Source: Acinetobacter colistiniresistens
GTDB taxonomy: Bacteria > Pseudomonadota > Gammaproteobacteria > Pseudomonadales > Moraxellaceae
Assembly: GCF_024582815.1 (NCBI RefSeq)
Contig: NZ_CP102099.1
Span: 1-64,000, forward strand
DNA length: 64,000 nt
Reading direction: 5' to 3'
Made by a program: the position numbers and the translations under genes. Positions 42,224 through 51,827 of the stretch are shown one piece after another (the first letter of the stretch is position 1; each line of letters starts with the position of its first letter). The notes below the pieces were generated by a model. It saw nothing but the letters and a program-made list of their open reading frames with translations. It made no database searches and was not told the DNA's origin.

Positions 42224-43075
42224 TTATTGAGTCTGTGCCAGTTTTTCCCAACTAGCATGTAGTTGCTCATCGCTGATATTTATTTGAAAAGAGGTCTTAA
42301 TGGTGCATTCAAATTCATCAAAATTAGTTAACTCTTTTTTATTTGAGCCACCTTTGCCATGCGTTCTTAAGACCTGATCTTTTAACGTGATCCGCATTTC
42401 GCTATTAGCAGTAGATAACATTAAATGCTGGGTAAACAAGGATTCAGGCGAGGTCGAAATATACCAATTGGCAACCAAGGCATCCGCATCTGCAATTTGC
42501 TGTGTCGGATTAATTGCATAGACATTCACCCACTGATCCTGAAGGCAGACTTGCAGCATATATTTCATCTCGGTTAATACCGAATGATCCAAACCACTCT
42601 GCTCGACATCTACCCATCTAAAGGGTTCTAATGGTGTTTGCTGTGTTTCACCAATTTGATCAAGAGACAAGGTCGTAGTTGGCGTCATCCCGCCAAATCC
42701 TGGATCATATAAGAACAATTGCTGATTGATACGAACCACTGTGACCAAATGCGTACGCACAGGTGTAATGATCGGCGTACTCTGATAATAGACCCGCCCC
42801 AGCAGGTTATAGGCTTCATAGCCCAGTTCAGTCAGTGCGATTCTGGTCAAGCTACTCTGTTCAAGGCAATAGCCGTCTCGTCCATCAAGCAATAATTTCT
42901 GAGCAAGTTGATTGGGTTCTAAGGAGACCTCCTCTCCAAGAAAAGAGGAAAAATTGCCAAAAGGAATGGTTTGCACATGCAGATTTAGTAATGTCTTAAG
43001 ATGATCCAAGGTCGGTAAAAATTCGCCTTCAAAACCAAGCTTGTCTAAATAAAGGGCGGATATTTGAGTTTGCAT
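42224..43075 (-). CDS. Arylamine N-acetyltransferase
   Basis: 283 aa. Transfers acetyl from acetyl-CoA to arylamines and arylhydrazines. The catalytic triad is present as Cys70 (RDGYCLEQ), His109 (RTHLVTVV) and Asp124 (YDPGFGG). Two positions around it are unusual: RDGYC instead of the common RGGYC, and DPGFGG instead of DVGFG. The N-terminal helical bundle and the middle beta-barrel lengths are normal. Natural substrate in Acinetobacter is unknown. Confidence 0.9.
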   Translation of the reverse strand: MQTQISALYLDKLGFEGEFLPTLDHLKTLLNLHVQTIPFGNFSSFLGEEVSLEPNQLAQKLLLDGRDGYCLEQSSLTRIALTELGYEAYNLLGRVYYQSTPIITPVRTHLVTVVRINQQLFLYDPGFGGMTPTTTLSLDQIGETQQTPLEPFRWVDVEQSGLDHSVLTEMKYMLQVCLQDQWVNVYAINPTQQIADADALVANWYISTSPESLFTQHLMLSTANSEMRITLKDQVLRTHGKGGSNKKELTNFDEFECTIKTSFQINISDEQLHASWEKLAQTQ

Positions 43076-43195
43076 GATACGTTATCTTTTTTGAACTTAA
43101 AGCATCGTAGCTTGAACATGCGCAGACCAGATGAAAAATTACACAATTATAAAACAACCATGTTAAGAGAAATAAAAGTATAGTTTTACCAGAAA

Positions 43196-43621
43196 TTAGT
43201 TTTTGCTTTTGGCTGTTCTTGATCGAACAGAAAAATGTACGACTGAAAAAATGAATGGAAAAAGAAATCCGATCCAAAAGGTCAGATCAGACCTGACCAT
43301 TTTTTGGTACCAGGTCAGCTGTATTTCACCCGCAGAGACTGCTGCCCAGTCAATAGACACGGTAAGATCAAGATAAATGTATAACACTAGATATACATTT
43401 AAAAATCCAACAAACACCGCTGTACTGAAATATGAGTTTCCTGTTTCAAGCTGCAACCAAGCAAAAAGTGTAGAAAATAAGAGCCCTAAAACAGTAATAA
43501 AAGCAAATACCAAAACCGCTAAATGACTCTCTGAATAGAGCTTTTGCAACTGAGCACAAAGGATTGCTGTGAGCAACAACAATCCCATCGCAATCACCCA
43601 ATGTTTGAAATAGAACGCCAT
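43196..43621 (-). CDS. Four-helix inner-membrane protein, unknown function
   Basis: 141 aa with hydrophobic segments at about 8-26, 34-56, 65-85 and 113-131 and a basic tail (SVRSRTAKSKN). No charged residues inside the helices and no motif I recognise. It starts with ATG at 43621, 19 bases after the end of the glutathione transferase gene. Likely a small integral membrane protein; the family is not recognised. Confidence 0.65.
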   Translation of the reverse strand: MAFYFKHWVIAMGLLLLTAILCAQLQKLYSESHLAVLVFAFITVLGLLFSTLFAWLQLETGNSYFSTAVFVGFLNVYLVLYIYLDLTVSIDWAAVSAGEIQLTWYQKMVRSDLTFWIGFLFPFIFSVVHFSVRSRTAKSKN

Positions 43622-43640
43622 TCAGCCTTTTGATTCAGGT

Positions 43641-44261
43641 TCATCCCACTTTGATCGATAAGGCTTTTTGTATCGCAGGACGAGCTGTAAGACGTTCAAT
43701 GTAGTCTTTCACATAAGGATAGTCCTCAAGTTGAATACCTTGCCACTCGTAACGTAATGCCCAAGGCAAGATTGCCATATCGGCAATGGAGTATTCACCT
43801 GCCACAAACTTTTGACCAATTAACTGCTTATTTAAAACAGTATAAAGGCGTTTGGTTTCATTGATATAACGCTCAATGGCATAAGGAAGCCGTTTAGGTG
43901 CAAACTTGTTAAAGTGGTGATTTTGCCCCAGCATTGGACCAAACCCACCCATTTGCCACATCAACCATTGTTCCACCTCAACTCGTTCTTGTTCATCAGT
44001 CGGATAGAACAGGCCGGTTTTTCGACCTAAATATTGTAAGATCGCACCAGACTCAAACACTGAAATCGGCTCGCCTCGTGGGCCATTTTGATCAACAATG
44101 GCTGGAATTTTATTATTGGGAGAAATTCTTAGAAAATCAGGTTGAAACTGATCGTTTTCTAAAATATTAATTGGGAAAATCTGATAGTCGAGTCCCATTT
44201 CCTCTAAGGCAATTGTTATTTTATGCCCATTGGGTGTCCCCCAATAATATAAGTCAATCAT
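43641..44261 (-). CDS. Nu-class glutathione S-transferase (YfcG-like)
   Basis: 206 aa. N-terminal thioredoxin fold with TPNG (Thr9, Asn11), the residues that replace the usual Tyr/Ser/Cys in YfcG-type enzymes and bind GSSG, followed by NKIPAIVD and FESGAILQYL. The C-terminal helical domain carries EQWLMWQMGGFGPMLGQNHHF and SIADMAILPW. YfcG acts as a disulfide-bond oxidoreductase in E. coli, so a similar role is likely. Cytosolic; no defects seen. Confidence 0.88.
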   Translation of the reverse strand: MIDLYYWGTPNGHKITIALEEMGLDYQIFPINILENDQFQPDFLRISPNNKIPAIVDQNGPRGEPISVFESGAILQYLGRKTGLFYPTDEQERVEVEQWLMWQMGGFGPMLGQNHHFNKFAPKRLPYAIERYINETKRLYTVLNKQLIGQKFVAGEYSIADMAILPWALRYEWQGIQLEDYPYVKDYIERLTARPAIQKALSIKVG

Positions 44262-44388
44262 TTATATTGTCCTGTTCATCATTATCTTGACTGTTTTTTG
44301 CGTTATAGCACACTTTCGACTTACTGATCAGCAAATAAGCACGAAAAGAAACAATAAAGCCGTGTTTTCAAAGACAATGTTTGGAAAT

Positions 44389-44709
44389 TTAAATTTGGCT
44401 TTGCAAAAACTCCTTGGCCTTTTCACCGACAAATTTACGACCTGCATTGCTGCCATTGATCCATTCATCAACAGAAAATAAATCAAACATACCGACTTTG
44501 AATAAGGTGGGTACAGCCAAGGTTAACTCTTCTTCCACAGTGCCGCGAACGCCTGCATTATAGAGATTAATATTATGCAGCATAGTGGCAACTGTCCCTG
44601 TTTGAACACGACTGCCATCTTTAAGTTTAACCTGAGGCAGAACCTCGCCATCTTGTACTACTTTTTGATTAATTTCAGAAAGTTGTTCAGTACCGGTGAT
44701 TATAGACAT
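44389..44709 (-). CDS. Conserved-type hypothetical protein
   Basis: 106 aa, soluble, no signal or membrane segment. Contains LPQVKLKDGSRVQTGTVATMLHNINLYNAG (about 24-53) and a KFVGEKAKEFLQSQI end. I do not recognise a family or motif, although the even composition and well-placed ATG with a purine stretch upstream support a real gene. It lies between the GST gene and the infC terminator, on the same strand as both. Confidence 0.55.
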   Translation of the reverse strand: MSIITGTEQLSEINQKVVQDGEVLPQVKLKDGSRVQTGTVATMLHNINLYNAGVRGTVEEELTLAVPTLFKVGMFDLFSVDEWINGSNAGRKFVGEKAKEFLQSQI

Positions 44710-44824
44710 GTATTTTTCCTATTTTGAAATAGTGTAATTATCCGGCAATGCAAGCCTTGTCTGTTTTCATTATACCAAATGATGCTTAACATTTTTTTAA
44801 TAAAACAACCCATGATTTTAGACA

Positions 44825-44855
44825 TAAAAAAGCACCGCCTATTGCGGTGCTTTTT
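44825..44855 (-). terminator. infC terminator
   Basis: On the transcribed strand GCACCGC-AATAG-GCGGTGC then a T-run, 15 bases after the infC stop. It separates infC from the genes downstream. Confidence 0.9.
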
Positions 44856-44866
44856 CTAAGAAAAAA

Positions 44867-45418
44867 TTACTTTTTCTTTTTCGGACCAAGCAACATGCCC
44901 ATCTGACGGCCTTCCATCTTCGGCGCTTGTTCAACAACACCAAACTCAGCAACGTCAGCTTCAATTTTTTGTAATTGAGCTAAACCAAGCTGTTGGTGTG
45001 CCATCTCACGACCACGGAAACGCAAAGTGATTTTCACCTTATTTCCTTCTTCAAGGAAACGTAAAATTGCACGCAATTTTACTTGGTAATCACCTACGTC
45101 CGTCGCTGGACGTAACTTGATTTCTTTCACTTGCACTTGATGCTGTTTTTTCTTCGCATCTTTTTGCTTCTGTTTCAAGTCAAATAAGTGCTTGTTGTAG
45201 TCCATGATTTTACAAACAGGAGGTTCTGCATTTGCCACAATCTCAACAAGGTCAAGATTAGCTTCTTCTGCAGCACGCAATGCTTCATTTAATGAAACAA
45301 CACCTTTTTGTTCCCCATCTGCAGCGACGAGGCGTACTTCTTTAGCACGGATCTCATCGTTAATTGCAGGACGGTTACTTTTAGCACCTTGTTGTTGGTT
45401 ACGGTCAGGCTGTTTAAT
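44867..45418 (-). CDS. infC: Translation initiation factor IF-3
   Basis: 183 aa when started at ATT (45416-45418), the rare AUU start used by infC in E. coli. The frame from ATT reads [11 protein letters not shown], then the N-domain ([14 protein letters not shown]), the flexible linker rich in Lys/Gln and the C-domain ([39 protein letters not shown]). From ATG 45280 only 137 aa would remain and the N-domain would be lost. GGAG lies eight bases before ATT and overlaps the end of thrS, so initiation is likely coupled. Only 5 bases separate the two genes. Confidence 0.93.
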   Translation of the reverse strand: MKQPDRNQQQGAKSNRPAINDEIRAKEVRLVAADGEQKGVVSLNEALRAAEEANLDLVEIVANAEPPVCKIMDYNKHLFDLKQKQKDAKKKQHQVQVKEIKLRPATDVGDYQVKLRAILRFLEEGNKVKITLRFRGREMAHQQLGLAQLQKIEADVAEFGVVEQAPKMEGRQMGMLLGPKKKK

Positions 45419-45423
45419 CTTTA

Positions 45424-47346
45424 TTACTCCACGATGTACCGGCCACGTTCGGCAACGGCAGATTTCACTAAGTCAATAAATGCATCTACTGACATAGTAC
45501 CTAAATTTTTTCCTGAGCGAGTACGCACATTAACTGTACCTTCTTCAACTTCCCGATCACCAAGAACCAGAAGGTAAGGAATACGCTCTAGGGTACGCTC
45601 ACGAATCTTAAATCCGATCTTTTCATTTCTCAAGTCAGAAATAGCACGAAGACCATTTTCTTTGAGTTTTGCGACCACTTGTTCACTTGCTTCCGCTTGT
45701 GAATCGGTAATATTCATCACACAAGCTTGGATTGGTGCAAGCCAAGGTGGCATGAACCCCGCATAGTGTTCAATTAGTATACCAATAAAACGCTCGAAAC
45801 TGCCAAGAATTGCACGATGCAACATGACTGGCTGATCACGATCATTGTCTTCAGTGACATAAGATGCATCTAAACGGATTGGTAAGTTGAAGTCACACTG
45901 GATTGTACCGCACTGCCAGATACGGCCTAAACAGTCTTTCAATGAGAATTCAATTTTCGGGCCATAGAATGCGCCTTCGCCTGGTTGTAAGTCCCAAGCC
46001 AAGCCTGCATCATCCAAAGCATCCGCCAAAGATTTTTCAGCCAAGTCCCAAAGTGCATCATCCCCCACACGTTTTTCTGGACGTGTAGACAATTTCATCT
46101 GTACTTCTTCAAAGCCGAAGTCTTTATAAACATCTAAAGTCAGTTTAATAAAGTCAGCCACTTCTTTACCAATCTGTTCTTTGGTACAGAAAATGTGCGC
46201 ATCATCTTGAGTAAAGCCACGAACACGCATAATGCCATGTAAAGAACCTGATGGCTCATTACGGTGACAAGAACCAAACTCCGCCAAGCGAATTGGTAAA
46301 TCACGGTAAGATTTCAAACCTTGGTTAAACACTTGCACGTGACATGGGCAGTTCATTGGCTTCACTGCATAGTTACGGCTTTCTGAATGGGTCGTGAACA
46401 TGTTTTCAGCATAGTTCGCCGCATGTCCAGACTTTTCCCACAAGGTGAAGTCTACAATTTGTGGTGTCTTGATTTCTTGGTAACCATTGTCTTGCTGAAC
46501 TTTACGCATGTATTGTTCAAGCACTTGGTAAATGGTCCAGCCGTTCGGATGCCAGAACACCATACCCGGTGCTTCTTCTTGCATATGGAACAGGTCTAAA
46601 GCTTTACCAATTTTACGGTGGTCACGCTTTTCAGCTTCTTCAATACGTTTGATATAAGCAGCTAACTGCTTTTTGTCCGCCCATGCAGTCCCATAAATAC
46701 GCTGTAGCTGTTCATTCTTCGCATCACCACGCCAGTAAGCACCAGAGATTTTAGTGAGTTTGAATGATTTTAAGAATTTAGTGTTGGGTACGTGCGGACC
46801 ACGGCACATATCCAAATAATCTTGATGGTAGTACAAGCCCATTTGTGTTTCATTCGGCATGTCTGCAATCAAGCGTAATTTGTATTCTTCGCCACGTGCT
46901 GTGAATTCTGCAATCACTTCATCACGTGGAGTCATCTTTTTGATGACGTCATAATCTTGGTCGATGAGCTTTTTCATGCGCTCTTCAACTGCAGCCATAT
47001 CATCCAAAGTAAATGGACGTGGCATCCAGATGTCGTAGTAGAAACCTTCTTCGATCACCGGACCGATCACCATTTTCGCTTCTGGGAACAATTGCTTAAC
47101 CGCATGTCCAACCAAGTGCGCACAAGAGTGACGAATGATTTCTAAACCTTCTTCATCTTTAGGGGTAATAATCTGAACTGTTGCATCTTCTGTGATTAAA
47201 TCACAAGCATCCACCAAGCGGTCATTGATACGGCCAGCAACTGTATTTTTTGCAAGACCCGGACCAATGCTTTGAGCAAGTTCCATCACGGAAATCGGAT
47301 GATCAAACTGTTTCTGATCACCATTTGGTAAAGTAATGATTGGCAT
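45424..47346 (-). CDS. thrS: Threonyl-tRNA synthetase
   Basis: 640 aa. Domains: TGS (1-62), editing N2 domain with the metal-binding [16 protein letters not shown] (73-88), class II catalytic core with CPCHVQVF and the zinc ligands (Cys/His/His), motif 2 around [16 protein letters not shown], motif 3 [18 protein letters not shown], and the anticodon domain to the end. Length and order match E. coli ThrRS. The final codons GTG-GAG-TAA also form the infC Shine-Dalgarno. AAGGA lies before its own ATG. Confidence 0.97.
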   Translation of the reverse strand: MPIITLPNGDQKQFDHPISVMELAQSIGPGLAKNTVAGRINDRLVDACDLITEDATVQIITPKDEEGLEIIRHSCAHLVGHAVKQLFPEAKMVIGPVIEEGFYYDIWMPRPFTLDDMAAVEERMKKLIDQDYDVIKKMTPRDEVIAEFTARGEEYKLRLIADMPNETQMGLYYHQDYLDMCRGPHVPNTKFLKSFKLTKISGAYWRGDAKNEQLQRIYGTAWADKKQLAAYIKRIEEAEKRDHRKIGKALDLFHMQEEAPGMVFWHPNGWTIYQVLEQYMRKVQQDNGYQEIKTPQIVDFTLWEKSGHAANYAENMFTTHSESRNYAVKPMNCPCHVQVFNQGLKSYRDLPIRLAEFGSCHRNEPSGSLHGIMRVRGFTQDDAHIFCTKEQIGKEVADFIKLTLDVYKDFGFEEVQMKLSTRPEKRVGDDALWDLAEKSLADALDDAGLAWDLQPGEGAFYGPKIEFSLKDCLGRIWQCGTIQCDFNLPIRLDASYVTEDNDRDQPVMLHRAILGSFERFIGILIEHYAGFMPPWLAPIQACVMNITDSQAEASEQVVAKLKENGLRAISDLRNEKIGFKIRERTLERIPYLLVLGDREVEEGTVNVRTRSGKNLGTMSVDAFIDLVKSAVAERGRYIVE

Positions 47347-47608
47347 AATAAAATCCTTAAGGAGTGATGCCCTATACGAAGGAGCATATCACCGCGAGAT
47401 TATGTATTGAGGCGTAGCCTCAAAAGATAAAAAACGGCGGATAAAAAAGTATCCAAGATTTTACACGGGTTTAGCTGTGGATGAAACCTCTGAACCAGAA
47501 AAACCCAAGATCAGTCCAGATTCATCTCCGACTAAAGCCTAAATGCTTTAGACTCGATGACAGAATAGTTTAGTTATAAATGAAAAGAACAGAAAGGAAA
47601 CAATACAC
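47347..47608 (-). other. thrS leader with two perfect hairpins / divergent intergenic region
   Basis: 262 bases between divergent thrS and the acyl-CoA synthetase gene. Two perfect stem-loops are present: TTGAGGC-GTA-GCCTCAA (47407-47423) and CTAAAGC-CTAAAT-GCTTTAG (47532-47551). E. coli thrS is autoregulated through hairpins in its leader, so these may be part of a comparable operator, though the loops do not mimic a Thr anticodon. I found no ORF. Confidence 0.45.
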
Positions 47609-49258
47609 ATGGTCAGTGCATATGATGAATTACCGAAGACCCCCGCCAATTTTGTGGCCTTGTCTCCGCTACGTTATTTAGAGCGCGCAGCTTACATTTA
47701 TCCACAGCAAGCGGCGATTATTCATGCTGATCGTCACATTACTTGGCAACAGACGTATCAGCGTTGTCGGCAATTTGCACACCAATTAATACGTTTGGGC
47801 ATCCAAAAGAACGACACCGTTTCTGTGCTCTTACCCAACATCCCCGCCATGATTGAAGCACATTTTGCTGTACCCATGGCAGGTGCCGTATTGAATACCT
47901 TAAACACCCGCCTCGATGCCAAATCCATTGCCTTTATGCTTGAACATGCAGAAGCCAAAGTCCTGCTGGTTGATCCCGAGTTTCGCCAAGTTGCAGCAGA
48001 AGCACTCACGCTGGTCCCTCAGGACATCATCGTGATTGATGTCTTTGATGCTGAGTTTGACGGGGAACAGATTGCGCTTGGACAGTATGAATATGAGTCA
48101 TGGCTCGCTCAAGGCGACCCTGAATTTGAATGGCTATTACCACAAGATGAATGGGATGCGATTAGTCTCAACTATACGTCTGGTACCACAGGCAATCCTA
48201 AAGGTGTGGTTTATCACCATCGTGGCGCCTATCTGAATGCGGCCAGTAATATCTTGGCTTGTGGCATGAAACCTCGTGCTACATACCTTTGGACCTTACC
48301 ACTATTTCATTGCAATGGTTGGTGCTTTGTCTGGTCAATTGCCGCCAGTGGTGGCACCAATATATGTTTGCGTCGCGTCGATCCAACCTTGATTTTTAAA
48401 TATATTGCAGCACATAAAGTCGATTATTTCTGTGGTGCGCCGATAGTATTGTCCATGCTGATCAACACGCCAAACGAACAGAGAACTGCTTTTGAGCATC
48501 ACGTCGAAGTCATGGTGGCTGGTGCTGCACCACCTGTAGCGATCATTGAGGGCATGCGCAATATTGGTATTAACGTCAATCATGTTTATGGCTTGACTGA
48601 GACTTATGGCCCTTCTGCCTTATGTGCTTCCCAAGCAGGTTGGAGTGATTTATCCATTCAGGAACAGGCGCAACTCCACTCTCGTCAAGGGGTACCTTAT
48701 CCGCTACAGGATAGTATGCGGGTACTTGATCCAGAAACCATGCAGCCCGTTCCCAATGATGGACAAACCATGGGCGAAATCATGTTCCGCGGCAATATCG
48801 TCATGAAAGGCTATTTAAAGAATCCGCAAGCCACAGCAGAGGCCTTTAAAGGAGGATGGTTTCATACAGGTGATTTAGCCGTGAGCCATGCGGATGGTTA
48901 TGCCAAAATTACAGATCGTTCCAAAGATATTATTATTTCAGGTGGAGAAAATATTTCATCGCTCGAAGTCGAAGATGTGCTTTACCGCCACCCAGCAGTC
49001 CTTACAGCAGCAGTCGTTGCTAAACCTGACGAACGCTGGCAGGAAGTGCCGTGTGCTTTCATTGAATTGAAGCAAGGAGCTTCTGTTTCTGTCGAAGAAA
49101 TCATTGCGCATTGCCAGCAAGAACTGGCTCGCTTCAAAGTTCCCAAAGATGTGGTAATTACTGAGATTCCCAAGACTGCGACAGGAAAATTGCAGAAATT
49201 TATTTTAAGGGAATGGGCAAAGGAACGGGCGGCAGCGAGTTTGGAGACTAAGTACTGA
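47609..49258 (+). CDS. AMP-dependent acyl-CoA synthetase (medium-chain-type)
   Basis: 549 aa. Activates a fatty or related carboxylic acid with ATP and CoA. ANL-superfamily motifs in order: YTSGTTGNPKGV (A3), the GLTETYGP (A5), GWFHTGDLA (A7), the GGENISS segment (A8) and PKTATGKLQK (A10, catalytic Lys). The N-terminal ALSPLRYLERAAYIYP and the length suit the AlkK-like medium-chain or branched-chain group; the natural acid is unknown. AAGGAAA precedes the ATG. Monocistronic: divergent from thrS, ends at a strong terminator. Confidence 0.9.
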   Translation: MVSAYDELPKTPANFVALSPLRYLERAAYIYPQQAAIIHADRHITWQQTYQRCRQFAHQLIRLGIQKNDTVSVLLPNIPAMIEAHFAVPMAGAVLNTLNTRLDAKSIAFMLEHAEAKVLLVDPEFRQVAAEALTLVPQDIIVIDVFDAEFDGEQIALGQYEYESWLAQGDPEFEWLLPQDEWDAISLNYTSGTTGNPKGVVYHHRGAYLNAASNILACGMKPRATYLWTLPLFHCNGWCFVWSIAASGGTNICLRRVDPTLIFKYIAAHKVDYFCGAPIVLSMLINTPNEQRTAFEHHVEVMVAGAAPPVAIIEGMRNIGINVNHVYGLTETYGPSALCASQAGWSDLSIQEQAQLHSRQGVPYPLQDSMRVLDPETMQPVPNDGQTMGEIMFRGNIVMKGYLKNPQATAEAFKGGWFHTGDLAVSHADGYAKITDRSKDIIISGGENISSLEVEDVLYRHPAVLTAAVVAKPDERWQEVPCAFIELKQGASVSVEEIIAHCQQELARFKVPKDVVITEIPKTATGKLQKFILREWAKERAAASLETKY

Positions 49259-49261
49259 TAT

Positions 49262-49295
49262 AAAAAAAGAAGTTTCCTCGGAAACTTCTTTTTTT
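49262..49295. terminator. Bidirectional terminator, acyl-CoA synthetase / darP
   Basis: AAAAAAAGAAGTTTCC-TC-GGAAACTTCTTTTTTT, a long perfect inverted repeat immediately after the synthetase stop, before the convergent darP end. Confidence 0.92.
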
Positions 49296-49305
49296 AACGT
49301 TCTAA

Positions 49306-49839
49306 TTACTGTTCAGATAACAATGCCACCTGTTGTACATAGTTTACAAATTTGCGTTTTGACGCCTCTAACTCTTCTTCACTGACTTGCTGTTTGATAT
49401 CACGATGGATACGCAAAACATGCTGACGCAAGGTATGTCGTTCAGAGGCATTAAATACTTTACTAAATTCATTAATGATTGGATCACCTTGATCAATCAT
49501 ACGATCAACCCAACGCATCAATTGCATTTGTTTTTTCGCGCCTTGCTGCGGTGTGAGATAAGACAAAATTGTGGTTTCATCTTCATTGCGCAATAACTTA
49601 CCAACACGTTGGAACTGGCGACGACGTGCTTCAAATGAACTAATCTTTTGCACTTCAAGCAATGCATCAATTAAACGTTCATCGACAGGAAGTTTTTGAA
49701 TCTGCTTTGGGTTCAATTGAGCCAATTGCTCTCCCAAAGCGGCCATGCGTTGTACGGCTTTCTTTTGCTCGGTTCGACTTGCACGCCCGTCTAATGACTC
49801 AAAATCTTCATCGGTATAACGTTGGGGACCACGTGCCAC
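49306..49839 (-). CDS. darP: Ribosome biogenesis protein DarP (YjgA)
   Basis: 177 aa. A dual-acting 50S assembly factor. The all-helical basic family pattern is visible: LPVDERLIDALLEVQKISSFEARRRQFQRVGKLLR in the middle and a DRMIDQGD...ASERHTLRQHVLRIHRDI segment. The start is GTG at 49839, two bases after the hpr stop. Last gene of the pcnB-folK-panBC-rapZ-hpr-darP run. Confidence 0.9.
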   Translation of the reverse strand: MARGPQRYTDEDFESLDGRASRTEQKKAVQRMAALGEQLAQLNPKQIQKLPVDERLIDALLEVQKISSFEARRRQFQRVGKLLRNEDETTILSYLTPQQGAKKQMQLMRWVDRMIDQGDPIINEFSKVFNASERHTLRQHVLRIHRDIKQQVSEEELEASKRKFVNYVQQVALLSEQ

Positions 49840-49841
49840 TA

Positions 49842-50111
49842 TTACTCTGCCTCATAAAATTTTGCTGCGAACAGCGTTTGAATTTCTTCCAGTGCCTTGT
49901 CTTCATCGGCACCTTCGATCACCAGTCTTAATGTAGTGCCCTTACCCGCACCCAACATCAACAATGACATAATATTTTTTGCATCAACCAACTTATCGCC
50001 CTTACCAATTTGAATCGAAGCACGAAACTTGGTCGTCACTTCAATCAGTTTACCAGATGCGCGCGCGTGTAAGCCAAGTTTGTTAATTACATCAATTGTT
50101 GTGTCTATCAT
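49842..50111 (-). CDS. HPr-family phosphocarrier (NPr-like)
   Basis: 89 aa. The PTS phosphocarrier fold with active-site His15 in [10 protein letters not shown]. At position 46 it has Asn (KNIM) where HPr proteins regulated by HPr kinase carry Ser, so the kinase switch is absent. With rapZ overlapping it by four bases (ATGA), this is the rapZ-npr arrangement of the nitrogen PTS rather than a sugar PTS. In Acinetobacter, NPr is the proposed link between PTS-Ntr and the GigA/GigB phosphatase. Symbol left blank because hpr/ptsO/npr usage varies. Confidence 0.88.
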   Translation of the reverse strand: MIDTTIDVINKLGLHARASGKLIEVTTKFRASIQIGKGDKLVDAKNIMSLLMLGAGKGTTLRLVIEGADEDKALEEIQTLFAAKFYEAE

Positions 50112-50959
50112 GACCAGTGCTTCATTTCTCTATGTAAGATTTGGACAGCCCATTTTGCCTCAAGGGCTTGTTTGAGTCTATCCACGATATAAACTGAACG
50201 ATGCTGACCACCGGTACATCCCACTGAAATGGTCATGTAATGGCGATGCCCTTCTGCAAAAGCAGGTAACCATTTCTCTAGAAAAGCATAAATATCTTCA
50301 AACATCTCATTGGTTTGTTGACTGCCTTCCAAAAAGCGGCGCACAGGTTCATCTAAACCTGAAAAACGGCGTAATTCTAAATCCCAATGTGGATTAGGTA
50401 AATGTCGTACGTCAAAAACATAATCTGCATCCAGTGGAATGCCATGCTTATAACCAAAGGACTGCAAAATGACGATCAAATTATCGGATTGTCCAAGCTT
50501 GGACAATAAAATATGTTTTAAATCATGAACACTTTTATCGGTGGTATCAATATGTACTGTGGAGCGGAATTGTATCGGAATTAAAAGCTGTTTCTCTTCC
50601 TGAATACATTGCAGCAGACTATTAAAGCGGTTTGCCAGAGGATGAGGTCGACGAGATGCGCTAAAACGTGCAATCAAATCCTGATCCTGTGTGGTCAGAT
50701 AAATAATATCGACTATACCATGTCGTTGTAATTGCTGAAAAACATGATCAAACTCTTGCATATCGGCACGGGTACTTCGAATATCGACCCCAAGAGCCAG
50801 TTGCTCCAGATTATTTTCATGATCAAGTTTGGCTACAATTTCAGGCAATAACGCCAAAGGTAAATTATCTATACAATAATAGCCCAAGTCTTCAAGCACT
50901 TGTAGAGCCGAAGATTTCCCTGAACCAGATTGACCTGTGACGATAAGAATACGCTTCAT
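50108..50959 (-). CDS. rapZ: RNase adapter protein RapZ
   Basis: 283 aa from ATG 50959. P-loop GQSGSGKS (9-16), Walker B-like region and a C-terminal domain with [19 protein letters not shown] (about 244-262), the conserved C-terminal motif. In E. coli RapZ guides RNase E to a small RNA controlling GlmS; whether the same circuit exists here is unknown. A longer frame to 51010 adds 17 residues overlapping panC and is rejected. Linked to hpr by ATGA. Confidence 0.92.
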   Translation of the reverse strand: MKRILIVTGQSGSGKSSALQVLEDLGYYCIDNLPLALLPEIVAKLDHENNLEQLALGVDIRSTRADMQEFDHVFQQLQRHGIVDIIYLTTQDQDLIARFSASRRPHPLANRFNSLLQCIQEEKQLLIPIQFRSTVHIDTTDKSVHDLKHILLSKLGQSDNLIVILQSFGYKHGIPLDADYVFDVRHLPNPHWDLELRRFSGLDEPVRRFLEGSQQTNEMFEDIYAFLEKWLPAFAEGHRHYMTISVGCTGGQHRSVYIVDRLKQALEAKWAVQILHREMKHWS

Positions 50960-50978
50960 GGCGTTTTGCCCTTCATTT

Positions 50979-51824
50979 TTATGTTTTAAAGTCGATTTGT
51001 AAGTTATCAATCAACCGGGTTGAACCAAGCTTGGCTGCAATAAATAACACCAAATTCTGGTCAAACTGTTGAATTGGTTGCAAGTTAGTTTGGCGAGCTT
51101 CTACATAATCCACAACAAAACCTGCTTGTGTCAATTGAGTAGAGATATTTTCTAACACCTGTGACAACGCCTGCCCTTCATGCAATTGCTGCTCAGCGCC
51201 TTTAAGCAATTGGTAAATCGTTGGTGCCACAGCGCGTTGCTGTTCGGTCAGATAACCATTTCGCGAGCTTAAAGCAAGTCCATCTTCAGCACGGACTATC
51301 GGCACACCAATCACTTCCAGTGGCATATTCAAATCTTGTACCAACTGGCGAATCACCGCCAATTGCTGATAGTCTTTTTGCCCAAAGAAGGCAAAATCTG
51401 GCTGTACGATATTGAATAACTTGGTCACCACAACCGCAACGCCATCAAAATGACCTGGGCGCGATTTTCCACACAGATCATCCGTGATTTGACCGACACT
51501 GATATTGGTCAAACGTGGTTGTGTACCATACATTTGCTCAACCGTTGGGGCAAAAATAATATCGCAGCCGACATCCGCCAATAGACGACTATCTTGCTCT
51601 AAAGTACGTGGATAACTCTCAAAATCTTCACCAGCACCAAACTGAATTGGATTGACGAAAATACTCACCACCACGACATCGCACAGTTTTTTTGCTTCAC
51701 GCACCAAAGTCAAATGACCTTCGTGCAAGTTTCCCATAGTTGGTACGAAACCAATCAATTTTTTTGAACTGCGCGCAGGTGCCAATGATGCGGTTAAGCC
51801 TTGTATTGTTGTTTCAGTTTTCAT
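50979..51824 (-). CDS. panC: Pantothenate synthetase
   Basis: 281 aa. ATP-dependent joining of pantoate and beta-alanine. The nucleotidyltransferase HIGH-like motif is HEGH in [16 protein letters not shown] (27-42). The KMSKS-like region is represented by [10 protein letters not shown]. Length is typical. It starts three bases after panB, so panB-panC are coupled, catalysing consecutive steps of pantothenate synthesis. Confidence 0.95.
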   Translation of the reverse strand: MKTETTIQGLTASLAPARSSKKLIGFVPTMGNLHEGHLTLVREAKKLCDVVVVSIFVNPIQFGAGEDFESYPRTLEQDSRLLADVGCDIIFAPTVEQMYGTQPRLTNISVGQITDDLCGKSRPGHFDGVAVVVTKLFNIVQPDFAFFGQKDYQQLAVIRQLVQDLNMPLEVIGVPIVRAEDGLALSSRNGYLTEQQRAVAPTIYQLLKGAEQQLHEGQALSQVLENISTQLTQAGFVVDYVEARQTNLQPIQQFDQNLVLFIAAKLGSTRLIDNLQIDFKT

Positions 51825-51827
51825 GAA

